Positions 1 through 8,467 are shown, counted from the first letter of the stretch. The stretch: DNA of 64,000 bases from Flavobacteriales bacterium (GCA_016717305.1 JADKFY010000003.1:124001-188000); one strand, 5' to 3'. The notes: generated by a model from the sequence alone, not told the origin. Translations and numbers: made by a program.

Positions 1-1
1 C

Positions 2-286
2 AGAGTGCGTGTAGCCAAGTTCCTTGGAGAAGATGCTGATTTCCCAGCGGGACCCTTCGCGTTGGCGCAAGCGCACAAGGTGCCCGTATGTATTTCCTTC
101 GTGATACGAACCGGACCGATGAGTTATTCGTTCTTTGCAACAGACCCGATACCCGCTGGCAGTTCCGGGGACGAAGTTTTTGCGGTGTTCGTTCAAGAGT
201 TCGAGGCTATTGTTAAGAAGTATCCATTGCAATGGTTCAATTATTATGACTTCTGGCAACATGATACCACCGCTGGCAAGCGGTGA
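2..286 (+). CDS. LpxL/HtrB-like lysophospholipid acyltransferase, C-terminal part only
   Basis: Only the last ~94 codons are present; the gene enters from the left edge, so the GTG at 5 is not its start. The visible part has the late block of lipid A-type acyltransferases (FPAGPFALA, about 80 residues before the end) and ends with YPLQWFNYYDFW, a tail usual in LpxL-like enzymes of aryl-polyene and flexirubin clusters. Members transfer an acyl chain at the inner membrane; here the likely role is attaching or assembling the polyene lipid (inference from context). The next gene overlaps its end, so they are probably cotranscribed. Confidence 0.75.
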   Translation, partial: RVRVAKFLGEDADFPAGPFALAQAHKVPVCISFVIRTGPMSYSFFATDPIPAGSSGDEVFAVFVQEFEAIVKKYPLQWFNYYDFWQHDTTAGKR

Positions 287-713
287 AGCAGCCACGGCTT
301 TGATCCCACAAAAGGAACCTTTTGTGTTGATCGATACGTTGGTGAGCACCACCACGGACACCTTCTGTTCGGCATTCACCATACCTGCTGAACATGTTCT
401 GGTGAGCAACGGCAAATTATTGGAGGCCGGGTTGATCGAAAATGCGGCACAAACGGCCGCACTAGGCATGGGCTACACCGCGAAACAGCAAGGAGCGCCC
501 CCGCCTTTGGGTTTTATCGGGGCCATCTCTAAACTGGCTGTTACCGGAAAAGCCGCTGTGGGCGATCGCCTGGAAACCACGGTGATCATTCGATACGAAG
601 TCATGAGCGCCCGCGTTTTGGAGGCGAATGTTCATTGCGGAGAAAAGCTCCTTGCTACTATGGAAATGAAAGTGTTCATCATTGATCCCAATGCCAATGG
701 ACCTCAAGGATAG
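246..713 (+). CDS. Hot-dog fold beta-hydroxyacyl-ACP dehydratase-like protein
   Basis: About 155 residues. The N-terminal region has the block LIPQKEPFVLIDTL followed by LLEAGLIENAAQTAAL, matching short FabA/FabZ-like dehydratases of aryl-polyene clusters. These remove water from a 3-hydroxyacyl-ACP during polyene extension in the cytosol. The start is uncertain: ATG 246 and ATG 261 are both in frame, and both overlap the upstream gene; an earlier GTG-type start would give an unlikely basic leader. The thioesterase gene begins before this one ends, which fits translational coupling. The family call is by pattern only; the exact substrate is inference. Confidence 0.75.
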   Translation: MTSGNMIPPLASGEAATALIPQKEPFVLIDTLVSTTTDTFCSAFTIPAEHVLVSNGKLLEAGLIENAAQTAALGMGYTAKQQGAPPPLGFIGAISKLAVTGKAAVGDRLETTVIIRYEVMSARVLEANVHCGEKLLATMEMKVFIIDPNANGPQG

Positions 714-1113
714 CATCACGGAATGCGCTGTCAGCTTTGGCGACCTTGACCCTATGTTGATCGTATGGCACGGCAACTACTTCGGCTTCATGGAACTGGG
801 TCGTGAAGCTTTTGGGAAGCACAATGACCTGGACGCCATGGCCATGTACGACCTCGGCTATTTCACGCCGGTCGTTCGCTCGATCATTGATCACAAGGCC
901 CCGCTGGTCTATGGCGATGTGGTCACCATTCGCACGTGGATGCAACCCAGCCCAGCGGCCAAGATCCTGTTGCACTACGAGATGCGGAACAAGGCCACGG
1001 ACCAGATCGTGGCCACAGCGGAAACCGTGCAGGTGTTCTTGGACAAGGAGCGGAAACTGATGATCGACCTTCCTGAATTTTACCGGGCATGGAAGGAACT
1101 CAAGTCGAGTTGA
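691..1113 (+). CDS. 4HBT/YbgC-like acyl-CoA (acyl-ACP) thioesterase
   Basis: About 140 residues with the hot-dog thioesterase pattern: the early block FGDLDPMLIVWHGNYF (an Asp-Pro and a downstream Trp-His-Gly-Asn, as in 4-hydroxybenzoyl-CoA thioesterase relatives) and a middle helix. Known members hydrolyse acyl thioesters. In aryl-polyene clusters a protein of this type is a regular component, probably for release or editing of ACP-bound chains. ATG 691 or ATG 697 could be the start; both overlap the dehydratase end (stop at 711-713). The next gene starts 9 bp after its stop, so it is within the same operon. Confidence 0.8.
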   Translation: MPMDLKDSITECAVSFGDLDPMLIVWHGNYFGFMELGREAFGKHNDLDAMAMYDLGYFTPVVRSIIDHKAPLVYGDVVTIRTWMQPSPAAKILLHYEMRNKATDQIVATAETVQVFLDKERKLMIDLPEFYRAWKELKSS

Positions 1114-1122
1114 CCCCCGACC

Positions 1123-2229
1123 ATGCGTGTTGTCCTCGGTTCGGCCCATGTCGTTTCTCCTATCGGTGAAGGACTTGCGGCATCCTTGCAACGCATGCGG
1201 GAAGGTGGCAGCGCGTTGCAACACATAGCCCCTTCTGATGGACCAGCAGCCGTGGTCGGCAAGATCCCTGAAGAATTGTTAGCGCCCGGTCCTGATCGGC
1301 TCTATCACCTGGTGGATAGGGTCCTTGGCAATGTGCTGGATGACCTTGACCGACCCCAATTGAACGAACGCTGGGGCTGCTACATCGCGAGTACGAAAGG
1401 GGATATCGAAGCGTTGGCAAGCGCGGATCCGGACCATGCGAGACTTCCGTTTTTGGCGGACCATATTCAACGAAAAGCGGGTTTCACACAACGGCCGTGG
1501 ATCATCTCCAATGCCTGTGCATCGGGCACATCAGCCATTGCGATCGCGGGTGCTGCCATCGCTCGTGGGCATATCGATCATGCCATTGTGCTCGGTGTCG
1601 ATGTCCTTTCTCGCTTCGTGCTTCGCGGCTTTCAAGCATTGCATGCAGTGAGCGAAGCACCTTGCATACCGTTCGACGCGGCCCGCAATGGAACTTCCTT
1701 GGGCGAGGCCTGTGCCGCCGTGGTACTGACCAATGATCCAGCAATTCTAAAGAACAAGCTGGGCACCTTCTTGGGGGGATCGATCGCCCACGATGCCAAC
1801 CACATATCCGGTCCGTCGAGAACCGGTGAAGGTTTGGTGCGTGCCATCCAAGGTGCCTGTGACAAAGCAGGGATCAAAGCCAGCGACATCCATGCGATCA
1901 ACGCGCATGGCACGGGCACGGACTACAACGACGGCATGGAATCCATCGCCTTTGAGCGTTGCGAACTTTCAGCTGTACCGATGAGCGGTTACAAAGGCTG
2001 GTTCGGTCATACGTTGGGCGCTGCTGGCATACTGGAAAGCATCCTCGCGTTGGAAGCACTGGATCGCGGCTGGGTCTTGCGGAATGAAGGACTGGTCAAT
2101 GCGGGCGTTCCCGGTAAGGTGAATGCCTTGCTGAAGGATGAACGCACCACCGGGGATCTGTTGCTCAAGACATCGAGTGGTTTTGGAGGATGCAACGCGG
2201 CAGTTCTTTTGCGAGCATGGAAGCCATGA
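1123..2229 (+). CDS. Beta-ketoacyl-ACP synthase (KAS, catalytic)
   Basis: A 368-residue ketosynthase with a complete active site: nucleophile Cys132 in SNACASGTSA, His262 in NAHGTGTDYND and His296 in GHTLGAAG. The C-terminus ends with the usual SSGFGGCNAAVLL block. It is a little shorter than FabF (~410), mostly in the N-terminal region. It would carry out the decarboxylative Claisen condensation on ACP-bound chains. The next gene starts with an ATGA overlap and encodes a Cys-less KAS-like partner, which suggests a KS/chain-length-factor pair, as in type II aryl-polyene synthases (inference). Confidence 0.88.
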   Translation: MRVVLGSAHVVSPIGEGLAASLQRMREGGSALQHIAPSDGPAAVVGKIPEELLAPGPDRLYHLVDRVLGNVLDDLDRPQLNERWGCYIASTKGDIEALASADPDHARLPFLADHIQRKAGFTQRPWIISNACASGTSAIAIAGAAIARGHIDHAIVLGVDVLSRFVLRGFQALHAVSEAPCIPFDAARNGTSLGEACAAVVLTNDPAILKNKLGTFLGGSIAHDANHISGPSRTGEGLVRAIQGACDKAGIKASDIHAINAHGTGTDYNDGMESIAFERCELSAVPMSGYKGWFGHTLGAAGILESILALEALDRGWVLRNEGLVNAGVPGKVNALLKDERTTGDLLLKTSSGFGGCNAAVLLRAWKP

Positions 2230-2831
2230 GGATCCTTTCAACCACGATCTACAGGAACGGTCGATTCTCCGTGGATGGGAAAGAACTTGCTCGATCCGCC
2301 GGCGATCTTGATCACGACCTTACGAAGGCATGGACAGCTATGGAGGTGGAACTTCCTCGATTCGTGCGAATGGACCGGAGTTCGAAATTGGTATCCATTG
2401 CAGCCGCGCCTTTTTTCGCTGCGGATGGAGCGCTGTCAAAATACCCGAAAGATCGGATCGGCATGGTGATCATGGGCACCCACGGATCCATGGACACGGA
2501 CCAACGGTACCTCGATCAGCTAGAAGCAGAGAACCACGCCAGTCCTGGGCTTTTCGTGTATACGCTGCCCAACATCGCCATGGGCGAATTGAGCATCCAG
2601 CATGGCTTGCATGGTAGTGGCCTTTGCTTGTTGAGCGATGCGCCGGACATACCCCAGCTGCACGATGCCTGCGACATTCTGTTGCATGATCATGACATGG
2701 AAGCGGTTATCTGTGGCTGGTCGAATATCTTCGCCGGTTCGGCGGAAGCCACATTCATGGTGGTGACCGCTGGAAAAGAAGGAAATTGGGACAACGACGA
2801 ATTAGAACGGATCTTCAATGAGCACGGATAG
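2226..2831 (+). CDS. Half-length, Cys-less ketosynthase-like protein
   Basis: A 201-residue protein that resembles only the N-terminal half of a ketosynthase: FVRMDRSSKL early, then SPGLFVYTLPNIAMGELSI and GLHGSGLCLLSD where active enzymes carry the nucleophile region. The thiolase-fold second half with the two catalytic His motifs is absent. It begins at ATG 2226 by ATGA overlap with the active KAS and overlaps the ACP gene at its end. It probably partners the KAS as a non-catalytic subunit; this is inference. It could also be a degenerate remnant, but its tight overlaps on both sides argue it is maintained. Confidence 0.7.
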   Translation: MRILSTTIYRNGRFSVDGKELARSAGDLDHDLTKAWTAMEVELPRFVRMDRSSKLVSIAAAPFFAADGALSKYPKDRIGMVIMGTHGSMDTDQRYLDQLEAENHASPGLFVYTLPNIAMGELSIQHGLHGSGLCLLSDAPDIPQLHDACDILLHDHDMEAVICGWSNIFAGSAEATFMVVTAGKEGNWDNDELERIFNEHG

Positions 2832-3084
2832 CATTACCACACTGCGTCAGGACCTGAAAGCGCAGATCATTTCACACCTCAACCTTGAAGGCCGTACGGT
2901 TGAGAGCATTGCCGACGACATGCCTCTGTTCGATGAGGGCCTTGGATTGGACAGTATCGACGTCTTGGAATTGATCGTCCTCATGGACAAGCATTACGGC
3001 GTGCGCATCGCTGACCCGAAACAGGGTCGTGAGGTATTCCAGAGCGTGGCCACCATGGCAGACCACATCCAGGCGAACCGGTGA
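2818..3084 (+). CDS. Acyl carrier protein
   Basis: 88 residues with the acyl carrier motif GLDSIDVLEL; Ser46 is the expected phosphopantetheine site. Size and acidity fit a stand-alone type II ACP. It lies between the two ketosynthase pairs and overlaps both neighbours: its start is inside the half-KAS gene and the next KAS starts on GTGA at its stop. It should carry the growing polyene chain. Only one ACP is visible here; aryl-polyene clusters often have two, so another may lie to the left. Confidence 0.9.
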   Translation: MSTDSITTLRQDLKAQIISHLNLEGRTVESIADDMPLFDEGLGLDSIDVLELIVLMDKHYGVRIADPKQGREVFQSVATMADHIQANR

Positions 3085-4280
3085 ACACGGGACGGATCGC
3101 GATCACAGGCATGGGGGCTATTTGCGCCCTCGGCAACGATGTGGACGCGCTCACCAAAAGTTTGGTCGAAGGCACCCGTGGCATAAAGCCTTTGGAGCAT
3201 TTGGATCTTGGTTTTCCTGAACTCCACTTCGGCGAGGTGGCGCTTTCGAATGCTGAATTGGTCCAAGAACTGAAGGCACTTTTAGGTGAAGAATTCGCCC
3301 TTCCGCTATCGCGCACCGCGCTATTGGCATTGTTCGCAGCCCTAAGTGCGACCCGCGAAGCGCTTGATGAAAATAACACCGTGGTGATCAGTGCCAGCAC
3401 CGTTGGCGGCATGGATCTGAGCGAACGGCTCTTCGCCGATTGGAAAGCCGGTGAAATGACGCAGGCTCGTTATGCAGCGGAACATCCTGTGGGATCTCAC
3501 ACGTCTTTCGTGGCCGATGCGATCGGGTGCAAAGCCATGCACACCACGATCAGTACGGCGTGCAGTTCTTCGGCGAATGCCATGATCCTCGGTGCACAAC
3601 TCTTGCGCACAGGCCGGGCGAAGCGCGTGCTTGCTGGCGGTTCCGATGCCTTGTGCAAATTCACGATCGAAGGGTTCAAGGCATTGAGTGCGATGGATAC
3701 AACCGGCGTTACCAAGCCCTTCAGCAACGAGCGCAACGGTATGAACTTGGGTGAAGCAGCGGCCTACCTCGTAATGGAATGCGAAGCCGATGCCTTGGAA
3801 GCGGGTCGTAAACCCTTGGCTTTCTTCGCTGGTGGTGCGAACAGGAATGATGCACACCACCAAACGGCCACTTCACCGGAAGGCAATGGACCTTACCTGG
3901 CCATGCGGGATGCATTGGAAATAGCTGGTCTCAAGCCTGATGAAGTGGATCACATCAACGCGCATGGCACTGGCACCGACAACAACGACATTACAGAATT
4001 GGCCGCCATGGAACGGCTCTTCCGTAAGGTGCCGCAATACACCACAACCAAGGCGCTAACGGGCCATACGCTCGCGGCGGCCGGTGCATTGGAAGCAGTG
4101 ATATCCATCATTTGCATGCGTGAAGGGATCGTTCCAGTGGGGCATGCCACGAGCGCGGCGATCACAGGCCATACGGCCATGCCCGTTGCCCAAACCATCC
4201 GCAGGCCATTGAGAAATGTACTTTCCAACTCATTCGGTTTTGGGGGCAATGACACGGCGATCGTACTAATGGGATCCTAG
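3081..4280 (+). CDS. Beta-ketoacyl-ACP synthase (second KAS, catalytic)
   Basis: A 399-residue FabF-like ketosynthase with intact catalytic residues: Cys161 in STACSSSANA, His295 in NAHGTGTDNND and His329 in GHTLAAAGA. The start is a GTG that overlaps the ACP stop (GTGA); the N-terminus RIAITGMGAICALG is the usual family opening. Length is normal for FabF. It is followed 4 bp later by another Cys-less KAS homologue, repeating the KS plus partner arrangement seen at 1123-2831. Confidence 0.9.
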   Translation: MNTGRIAITGMGAICALGNDVDALTKSLVEGTRGIKPLEHLDLGFPELHFGEVALSNAELVQELKALLGEEFALPLSRTALLALFAALSATREALDENNTVVISASTVGGMDLSERLFADWKAGEMTQARYAAEHPVGSHTSFVADAIGCKAMHTTISTACSSSANAMILGAQLLRTGRAKRVLAGGSDALCKFTIEGFKALSAMDTTGVTKPFSNERNGMNLGEAAAYLVMECEADALEAGRKPLAFFAGGANRNDAHHQTATSPEGNGPYLAMRDALEIAGLKPDEVDHINAHGTGTDNNDITELAAMERLFRKVPQYTTTKALTGHTLAAAGALEAVISIICMREGIVPVGHATSAAITGHTAMPVAQTIRRPLRNVLSNSFGFGGNDTAIVLMGS

Positions 4281-4284
4281 CGGA

Positions 4285-5124
4285 ATGTTCATCAGAGGAG
4301 CCATATCCGAAGACGCAGAAATGGGGGGATCACTTGCTCTGCCGCCCGGTGCCGATCGGCGTATGGCGAAGATCCAGCGGGCCACATGTCACAGCATGTA
4401 CGCCGCGTTGAACAAGACAGGCACCACTGCCATTGATGCTATTTTCGCCGCAACTGCACTTGGCTGTTTGGAGGACACCGAATGCTTCTTGGACGAGATA
4501 ACTGGACCCTCCACTTCGCTGCGGTCTCCCCTGCCCTTCATGCGTAGCACGCACAACACCATGGCAGGTCAATTGGCACTTTTGCTGAAGGTCCATGGTC
4601 CCAACATCACCTACTCGCAATCTCTGTTCGGTTTCCATGCGGTACTGTTGAACGCCCTATTGCATTTGGAAGAAGAACCGAGCCATACGGTTGCCGCTTT
4701 CGCTGCGGATGAACGCACGGAGTTGGCAACGGCGTTGGTGCAAACCAATATTCCCGGAACCGTTCTCGGCGAAGGCGTTGCATCGTTCATCCTTGGTGGA
4801 ACAGCGAAGACGGGAGATGTGGCAAGGATCACACGCTTGGAACAACGCATTATCACGGATGTCGAGTTGGAAAAGATCATGGAAGAAGAGCAGATCGGTT
4901 CCGTGTTCTGCTCTCAATGGACAGCTGATGCAGAGTTCCCGAAGTTGTCTTCAAAGACCGTGGTCGAACGATATGATCCGGCCACCGGGAACCACGGTGC
5001 ACAAACCGCGCTTGCCTTGGGCAAAGTGGTGGACCGGATCGCGTCGCCCTCCATTACGGGGCCATGCATGATCTTGGATCAGGTCGGAGATCGGCGAGGG
5101 ATCATTGTGGTAGCGCCATGCTGA
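4285..5124 (+). CDS. Ketosynthase-like chain-length-factor candidate (no active Cys)
   Basis: 279 residues with thiolase-fold similarity to the KAS N-terminal domain: RMAKIQRATCHSMYAAL early and SPLPFMRSTHNTMAGQLAL in the middle. The position of the nucleophile reads SQSLFGFHAVLL, with no Cys, and the His motifs are missing, so it cannot be a normal ketosynthase. Together with the upstream KAS it would form a heterodimer in which this subunit sets chain length or holds structure (family knowledge for type II PKS; inference here). Its stop overlaps the start of the deacetylase gene by 7 nt. Confidence 0.7.
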   Translation: MFIRGAISEDAEMGGSLALPPGADRRMAKIQRATCHSMYAALNKTGTTAIDAIFAATALGCLEDTECFLDEITGPSTSLRSPLPFMRSTHNTMAGQLALLLKVHGPNITYSQSLFGFHAVLLNALLHLEEEPSHTVAAFAADERTELATALVQTNIPGTVLGEGVASFILGGTAKTGDVARITRLEQRIITDVELEKIMEEEQIGSVFCSQWTADAEFPKLSSKTVVERYDPATGNHGAQTALALGKVVDRIASPSITGPCMILDQVGDRRGIIVVAPC

Positions 5125-5876
5125 CCCACCGGATCACGTTCTGGCCTTTCATGTTCGTGCATCTAATCGCGATCGCTTGTTGGACCCTTGGCTACATCGG
5201 TGGCTGGGTGCCGATCCTTTCAGTGGTCCTTCATCTTGCCTTGTTGACATACGGCAGTTTAACCCCGGACGCAGGATTCTTCATCCCGCACAGCGTGAAC
5301 TTGGAAAAAGGCACATTGGCGTTGACCTATGACGATGGTCCTGTTCCCACCCATACCGAAGCGATATTGGACCTGCTGAAGTCCGAAGGTGTAAAGGCAA
5401 CCTTCTTCTGCATCGGTGATCGCGTATTGAAGCACCCTGAATTGGCGAAGCGGATCGTTGCGGAAGGCCATGTGCTCGGTGTCCATACACAGGGCCATTC
5501 GTGGCGTTGGGGTTTCATGGGCAAGCGCGAAGCACTTTCGGAGATCGAGCGATGTGTGGAAAGCATACGATCGGTCACTGGTAAAACACCGAAGCTCTTT
5601 CGTCCACCCTTCGGAGCAACAAGTCCGAACACGGCGTACGCGATCCACAAAAGTGGTTTGATCCCCGTTGCATGGGATCTTCGCACCTTTGACACCAACG
5701 CAAAGGAACCGAGCAGATTGATCGAAAAATGCCTTGCGAGAATGGGTTCAGCGACGAACATTCTGATGCACGACCCGGTACCTGCCGCACTTCTGCTGAC
5801 CAAGGCCCTTATCCAGCGGGCGAAGGAACGTGGTACGCGACTTGTTACGGTGGACCCACCAGCGACAAATAAATGA
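5118..5876 (+). CDS. Membrane-anchored polysaccharide deacetylase (NodB domain, CE4)
   Basis: About 252 residues. Two hydrophobic segments (roughly residues 5-25 and 28-45) are followed by a NodB domain with all five motifs: TYDDGP (catalytic base and metal Asp), HTQGH (metal His pair), RPPFG, AWDLRTFD and ILMHD. Such enzymes remove N-acetyl or other acyl groups from sugars; proteins of this type recur in flexirubin/aryl-polyene clusters of Bacteroidota, where the true substrate is not settled. The ATG at 5118 overlaps the upstream stop; the LolA-like gene starts at its own stop (ATGA). Confidence 0.85.
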   Translation: MLTHRITFWPFMFVHLIAIACWTLGYIGGWVPILSVVLHLALLTYGSLTPDAGFFIPHSVNLEKGTLALTYDDGPVPTHTEAILDLLKSEGVKATFFCIGDRVLKHPELAKRIVAEGHVLGVHTQGHSWRWGFMGKREALSEIERCVESIRSVTGKTPKLFRPPFGATSPNTAYAIHKSGLIPVAWDLRTFDTNAKEPSRLIEKCLARMGSATNILMHDPVPAALLLTKALIQRAKERGTRLVTVDPPATNK

Positions 5877-6505
5877 AGATCCAACCGATCATATTGGCCA
5901 TTGGCCTGTTCTTCGCCACAGGCGTGGCCGCGCAAGAACGAGCACCGTTGGAACGCACCGATCCATTGGTAAAAGCCTTGCTGGAACATTCCAGCCGCAC
6001 GAATAGCCTGAAAGCCGATTTCTCCCAAGCGAAGCACTTGAAAATGTTGGCTACCCCTGTAATTTCCGGAGGCATTATCCGCTTTGCGAAACCGGGAAAA
6101 TTGCGCTGGCAGGTGGATACTCCCGAAGCCTCGGTCGCAGTGGTCGATGGCAAGACCGTAAAGATCAGCCAGAAGGGCAAAGAGCAGCCAGTTACCGCCG
6201 TTGATCGCCAGACCTACGGGGCTATCAGCGACTTGATCGAAGGCATTGTTTCTGGCAAGCTGATGAACGGGCAAAACATGAAGACGCAGTTCTTCAAGAC
6301 AACAAAGGGAGTACTCATTGAACTGGTGCCGAACGACCCGAAAATGGCCAAGCACTTGGCACAGGTCCAGCTTACGTTCAATACCGCCGACCATACATTG
6401 CGGGAGATGCGCATGCAACAACCGAACGGTGATTTTACATTGACCACGTTCACCAAGGCCTCATTTGGTGTTGATCACCCGGTAGGAGCCTTCAACCTAC
6501 CTTAA
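5873..6505 (+). CDS. LolA-like outer-membrane lipoprotein carrier protein
   Basis: 210 residues with a signal peptide (hydrophobic core residues 5-20, cleavage after VAAQ) and the LolA pattern: SSRTNSLKADFSQAKHLK, then GGIIRFAKPGKLRWQVDTPE and a C-terminal beta-rich half. LolA proteins shuttle acylated cargo across the periplasm; the cluster copy probably handles the polyene lipid and not general lipoproteins (known for aryl-polyene clusters, inferred here). ATGA overlap with the deacetylase; the FabZ-like gene follows 4 bp after. Confidence 0.83.
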   Translation: MKIQPIILAIGLFFATGVAAQERAPLERTDPLVKALLEHSSRTNSLKADFSQAKHLKMLATPVISGGIIRFAKPGKLRWQVDTPEASVAVVDGKTVKISQKGKEQPVTAVDRQTYGAISDLIEGIVSGKLMNGQNMKTQFFKTTKGVLIELVPNDPKMAKHLAQVQLTFNTADHTLREMRMQQPNGDFTLTTFTKASFGVDHPVGAFNLP

Positions 6506-6509
6506 CACT

Positions 6510-6872
6510 ATGGAAGGACTCTTCACGCTGAAGAATACGCCGACAACGGGAACCACGGAAAGTGAGGTGGTCGTAGGGATCAATGCTACACACGGGATCT
6601 TCGCAGGACACTTTCCGGACCAACCTGTATTACCAGGCGTTTGCATGGTGCAGATCGCCATTACGATAGCGGGCGCAATGCATGGCAAGGCACTACGCGT
6701 GTCGAATGCACGGACCATGAAATTCCTTGCGCCGGTGGATCCAAACAAAACCCCTGAGCTGTTGTACCGCACCACGCTTACCCCATTGGAAGGTGCCGTA
6801 AAGGCAGAGGTACAGGCAACTGCGGAAGGCAATTCCGTTTTGAAATTGAGTTTGGAACTAGTGGCCGAATAG
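6510..6872 (+). CDS. FabZ-like hot-dog protein lacking the catalytic acid
   Basis: 120 residues with the FabZ signature HGIFAGHFPDQPVLPGVCMV. The catalytic His (His34 in GHFP) is present, but the conserved acid that follows PGVxxxE is Gln48 here (PGVCMVQ). True FabZ needs the Glu, so this protein may bind the acyl chain without dehydrating it, or use another residue. It is a second hot-dog protein in the cluster besides the one at 246-713. It sits between the LolA-like gene and the glycosyltransferase in one transcription unit. Confidence 0.78.
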   Translation: MEGLFTLKNTPTTGTTESEVVVGINATHGIFAGHFPDQPVLPGVCMVQIAITIAGAMHGKALRVSNARTMKFLAPVDPNKTPELLYRTTLTPLEGAVKAEVQATAEGNSVLKLSLELVAE

Positions 6873-6879
6873 GATCGGA

Positions 6880-8028
6880 ATGGGAGTTTCGCTTGGCCCG
6901 GGCATAGGCGTTCTTATCCCCACCTACAATAACGCTGTCACCTTGGAGAGTGTGTTGCGGCATGTGATCTCGTATGCAGGTCCGCATGTGATCGTGGTGG
7001 ATGATGGATCCACGGACGGAACAGCCAACATCCTTTCTTCCGTTGAAGGCATATGTGTGGTAAGTATTCCGGTGAACAAAGGCAAAGGCAATGCACTGCG
7101 CACCGGCTTTGCGGAGGCACGCAAGTTGGGCTGGACACACGCGATCACCATCGATAGCGACGCCCAGCACGACCCTGCCGATCTACCGGCCATGGCACGA
7201 GCAGTAGTGGAAGATCTTTCTGCGATGGTGATGGGTGCCCGCGACATGGGGAAGAGCGAGATCCCGGGCAAAAGTTCGTTCGGGAACAAATTCAGCAACT
7301 TCTGGTTCCTGGTGGAAACAGGGATCAGACTGCCTGACACACAAACAGGATATCGGGCTTGGCCATTGGAACCGCTGTCGAAGATCCGCACGATCAGTGA
7401 TCGTTTCGGTTTTGAAGTGGAAAGCATAGTTAAGCTTGCGTGGAACGACACACCCTTCAAGGTGGTACCGGTGAGTGTGCGGTATGATTTTCCGGAAAGG
7501 GTATCACACTTCGATCCGTTGAAGGACTTTTCGAGGGTGAGCCTCACCAACACCTACTTGGTAACCGTAGCGTTGCTCTGGTACTGGCCAAAACACTTGC
7601 TCTTCAAAGGAGGCTTGGTGCGCATATTGAAGGCGGAATTCCAGCGCCCGGAAGAAAGCAGTTGGCGCAAAGCCTTATCCATCGGCTTCGGGTTCTTTAT
7701 GGGCATTTTACCGATCTGGGGCTTCCAACTTATGGTCGGCATTCCTTCGGCGCTCGCCCTCAGGTTGAACCGCGTCCTCTTCATCACCGCCGCCAACATC
7801 AGCATACCACCATTGATCCCATTGATCATCTACGGCAGTTACAAAGCCGGGGCCCCGTTCATGGGCGAAAACGCAGTAGATCTGCACTTTTCAAGGGACA
7901 TCACCCTATCCGCCATTTGGGAAAGCCTTCAACAATACCTGATCGGCGGTGTGGTCTTGGCGGTGGCAATGGGCGTACTTGGCACAGTGGTCACCTTCGT
8001 GTTGTTGCGGCCGTTCCGCGGGAAATAG
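6880..8028 (+). CDS. Glycosyltransferase family 2 fused to DUF2062 membrane domain
   Basis: 382 residues. Residues 1-210 are a GT2 catalytic domain: IGVLIPTYNNAVTLE, VVDDGSTDGT (nucleotide-sugar Asp pair) and TIDSDAQHDP (DxD-type motif). The C-terminal ~150 residues form a DUF2062 membrane domain (GFFMGILPIWGFQLMVGIP and a following Pro-rich membrane stretch). This fusion is common in Bacteroidota aryl-polyene/flexirubin clusters, where it probably adds a sugar or related head group at the inner membrane. It starts 7 bp after the FabZ-like gene and is the last gene of the operon before ssrA. Confidence 0.88.
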   Translation: MGVSLGPGIGVLIPTYNNAVTLESVLRHVISYAGPHVIVVDDGSTDGTANILSSVEGICVVSIPVNKGKGNALRTGFAEARKLGWTHAITIDSDAQHDPADLPAMARAVVEDLSAMVMGARDMGKSEIPGKSSFGNKFSNFWFLVETGIRLPDTQTGYRAWPLEPLSKIRTISDRFGFEVESIVKLAWNDTPFKVVPVSVRYDFPERVSHFDPLKDFSRVSLTNTYLVTVALLWYWPKHLLFKGGLVRILKAEFQRPEESSWRKALSIGFGFFMGILPIWGFQLMVGIPSALALRLNRVLFITAANISIPPLIPLIIYGSYKAGAPFMGENAVDLHFSRDITLSAIWESLQQYLIGGVVLAVAMGVLGTVVTFVLLRPFRGK

Positions 8029-8040
8029 TGAGGGACTACG

Positions 8041-8048
8041 TACCTTTG
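8041..8048 (+). promoter_or_regulatory. Putative Bacteroidota -7 box of the tmRNA gene
   Basis: TACCTTTG matches the TAnnTTTG box and sits 13 bp before the mature tmRNA 5' end, so transcription would start a few bases upstream of the RNase P cut. No clear TTG box is visible at the expected distance upstream. Confidence 0.55.
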
Positions 8049-8061
8049 CAACTCGTTCTTT

Positions 8062-8456
8062 GGGGCCGACCTGGATTTGACAGCGGCTTTGTATTTCGTG
8101 TAAGCATGCCGGGGGTGAGGTGCGCCCCGTATCCCAGTGCCTCAATGCTGTAACAGGCAACACAGACTACGCTCTCGCAGCTTAATAGCCCACGGCTATT
8201 CGGCTTAATTCGCGCGAATAACAGTACCGCGAACGAGTACTCCTCGGTGAGGCCCGTCAACCTCCTTGCCGACTACGGGGTGTCATCATGGAAGACTGGC
8301 CTGTGCGGTGATCCGTAGTACAGGTAAGACACAGGATCTAAGTCTTTGGTGGGGTGCCCTTCCCCAGCTAAAGGTCGAAAACCAATGAATGGGCTACGCA
8401 TGTAGAAAGCTCGTTATGCGGTTGTTTGGACGAGGGTTCGATCCCCTCCGGCTCCA
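8062..8456 (+). ncRNA. ssrA: tmRNA (transfer-messenger RNA)
   Basis: The ends fold as a tRNA-like acceptor: GGGGCCG at 8062 pairs with CGGCTCC before discriminator A 8456 (one G-U pair), and the T-arm GAGGGTTCGATCCCCTC is intact at 8432-8448. The 5' block CCTGGATTTGACAG is diagnostic. The CCA end is not encoded (ACAGG follows). The mRNA-like part resumes at GGC 8156 and encodes GNTDYALAA, stopping at TAATAG 8183-8188; Bacteroidota tags typically end in YALAA. It rescues stalled ribosomes and marks the truncated products for proteolysis. Length ~395 nt is normal. Confidence 0.97.
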
Positions 8457-8467
8457 CAGGAAAATTG

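Noticed and set aside
679..1224. 181-codon minus-strand ORF opposite the thioesterase and KAS start
   Set aside because: Antisense shadow of conserved genes; no family pattern.
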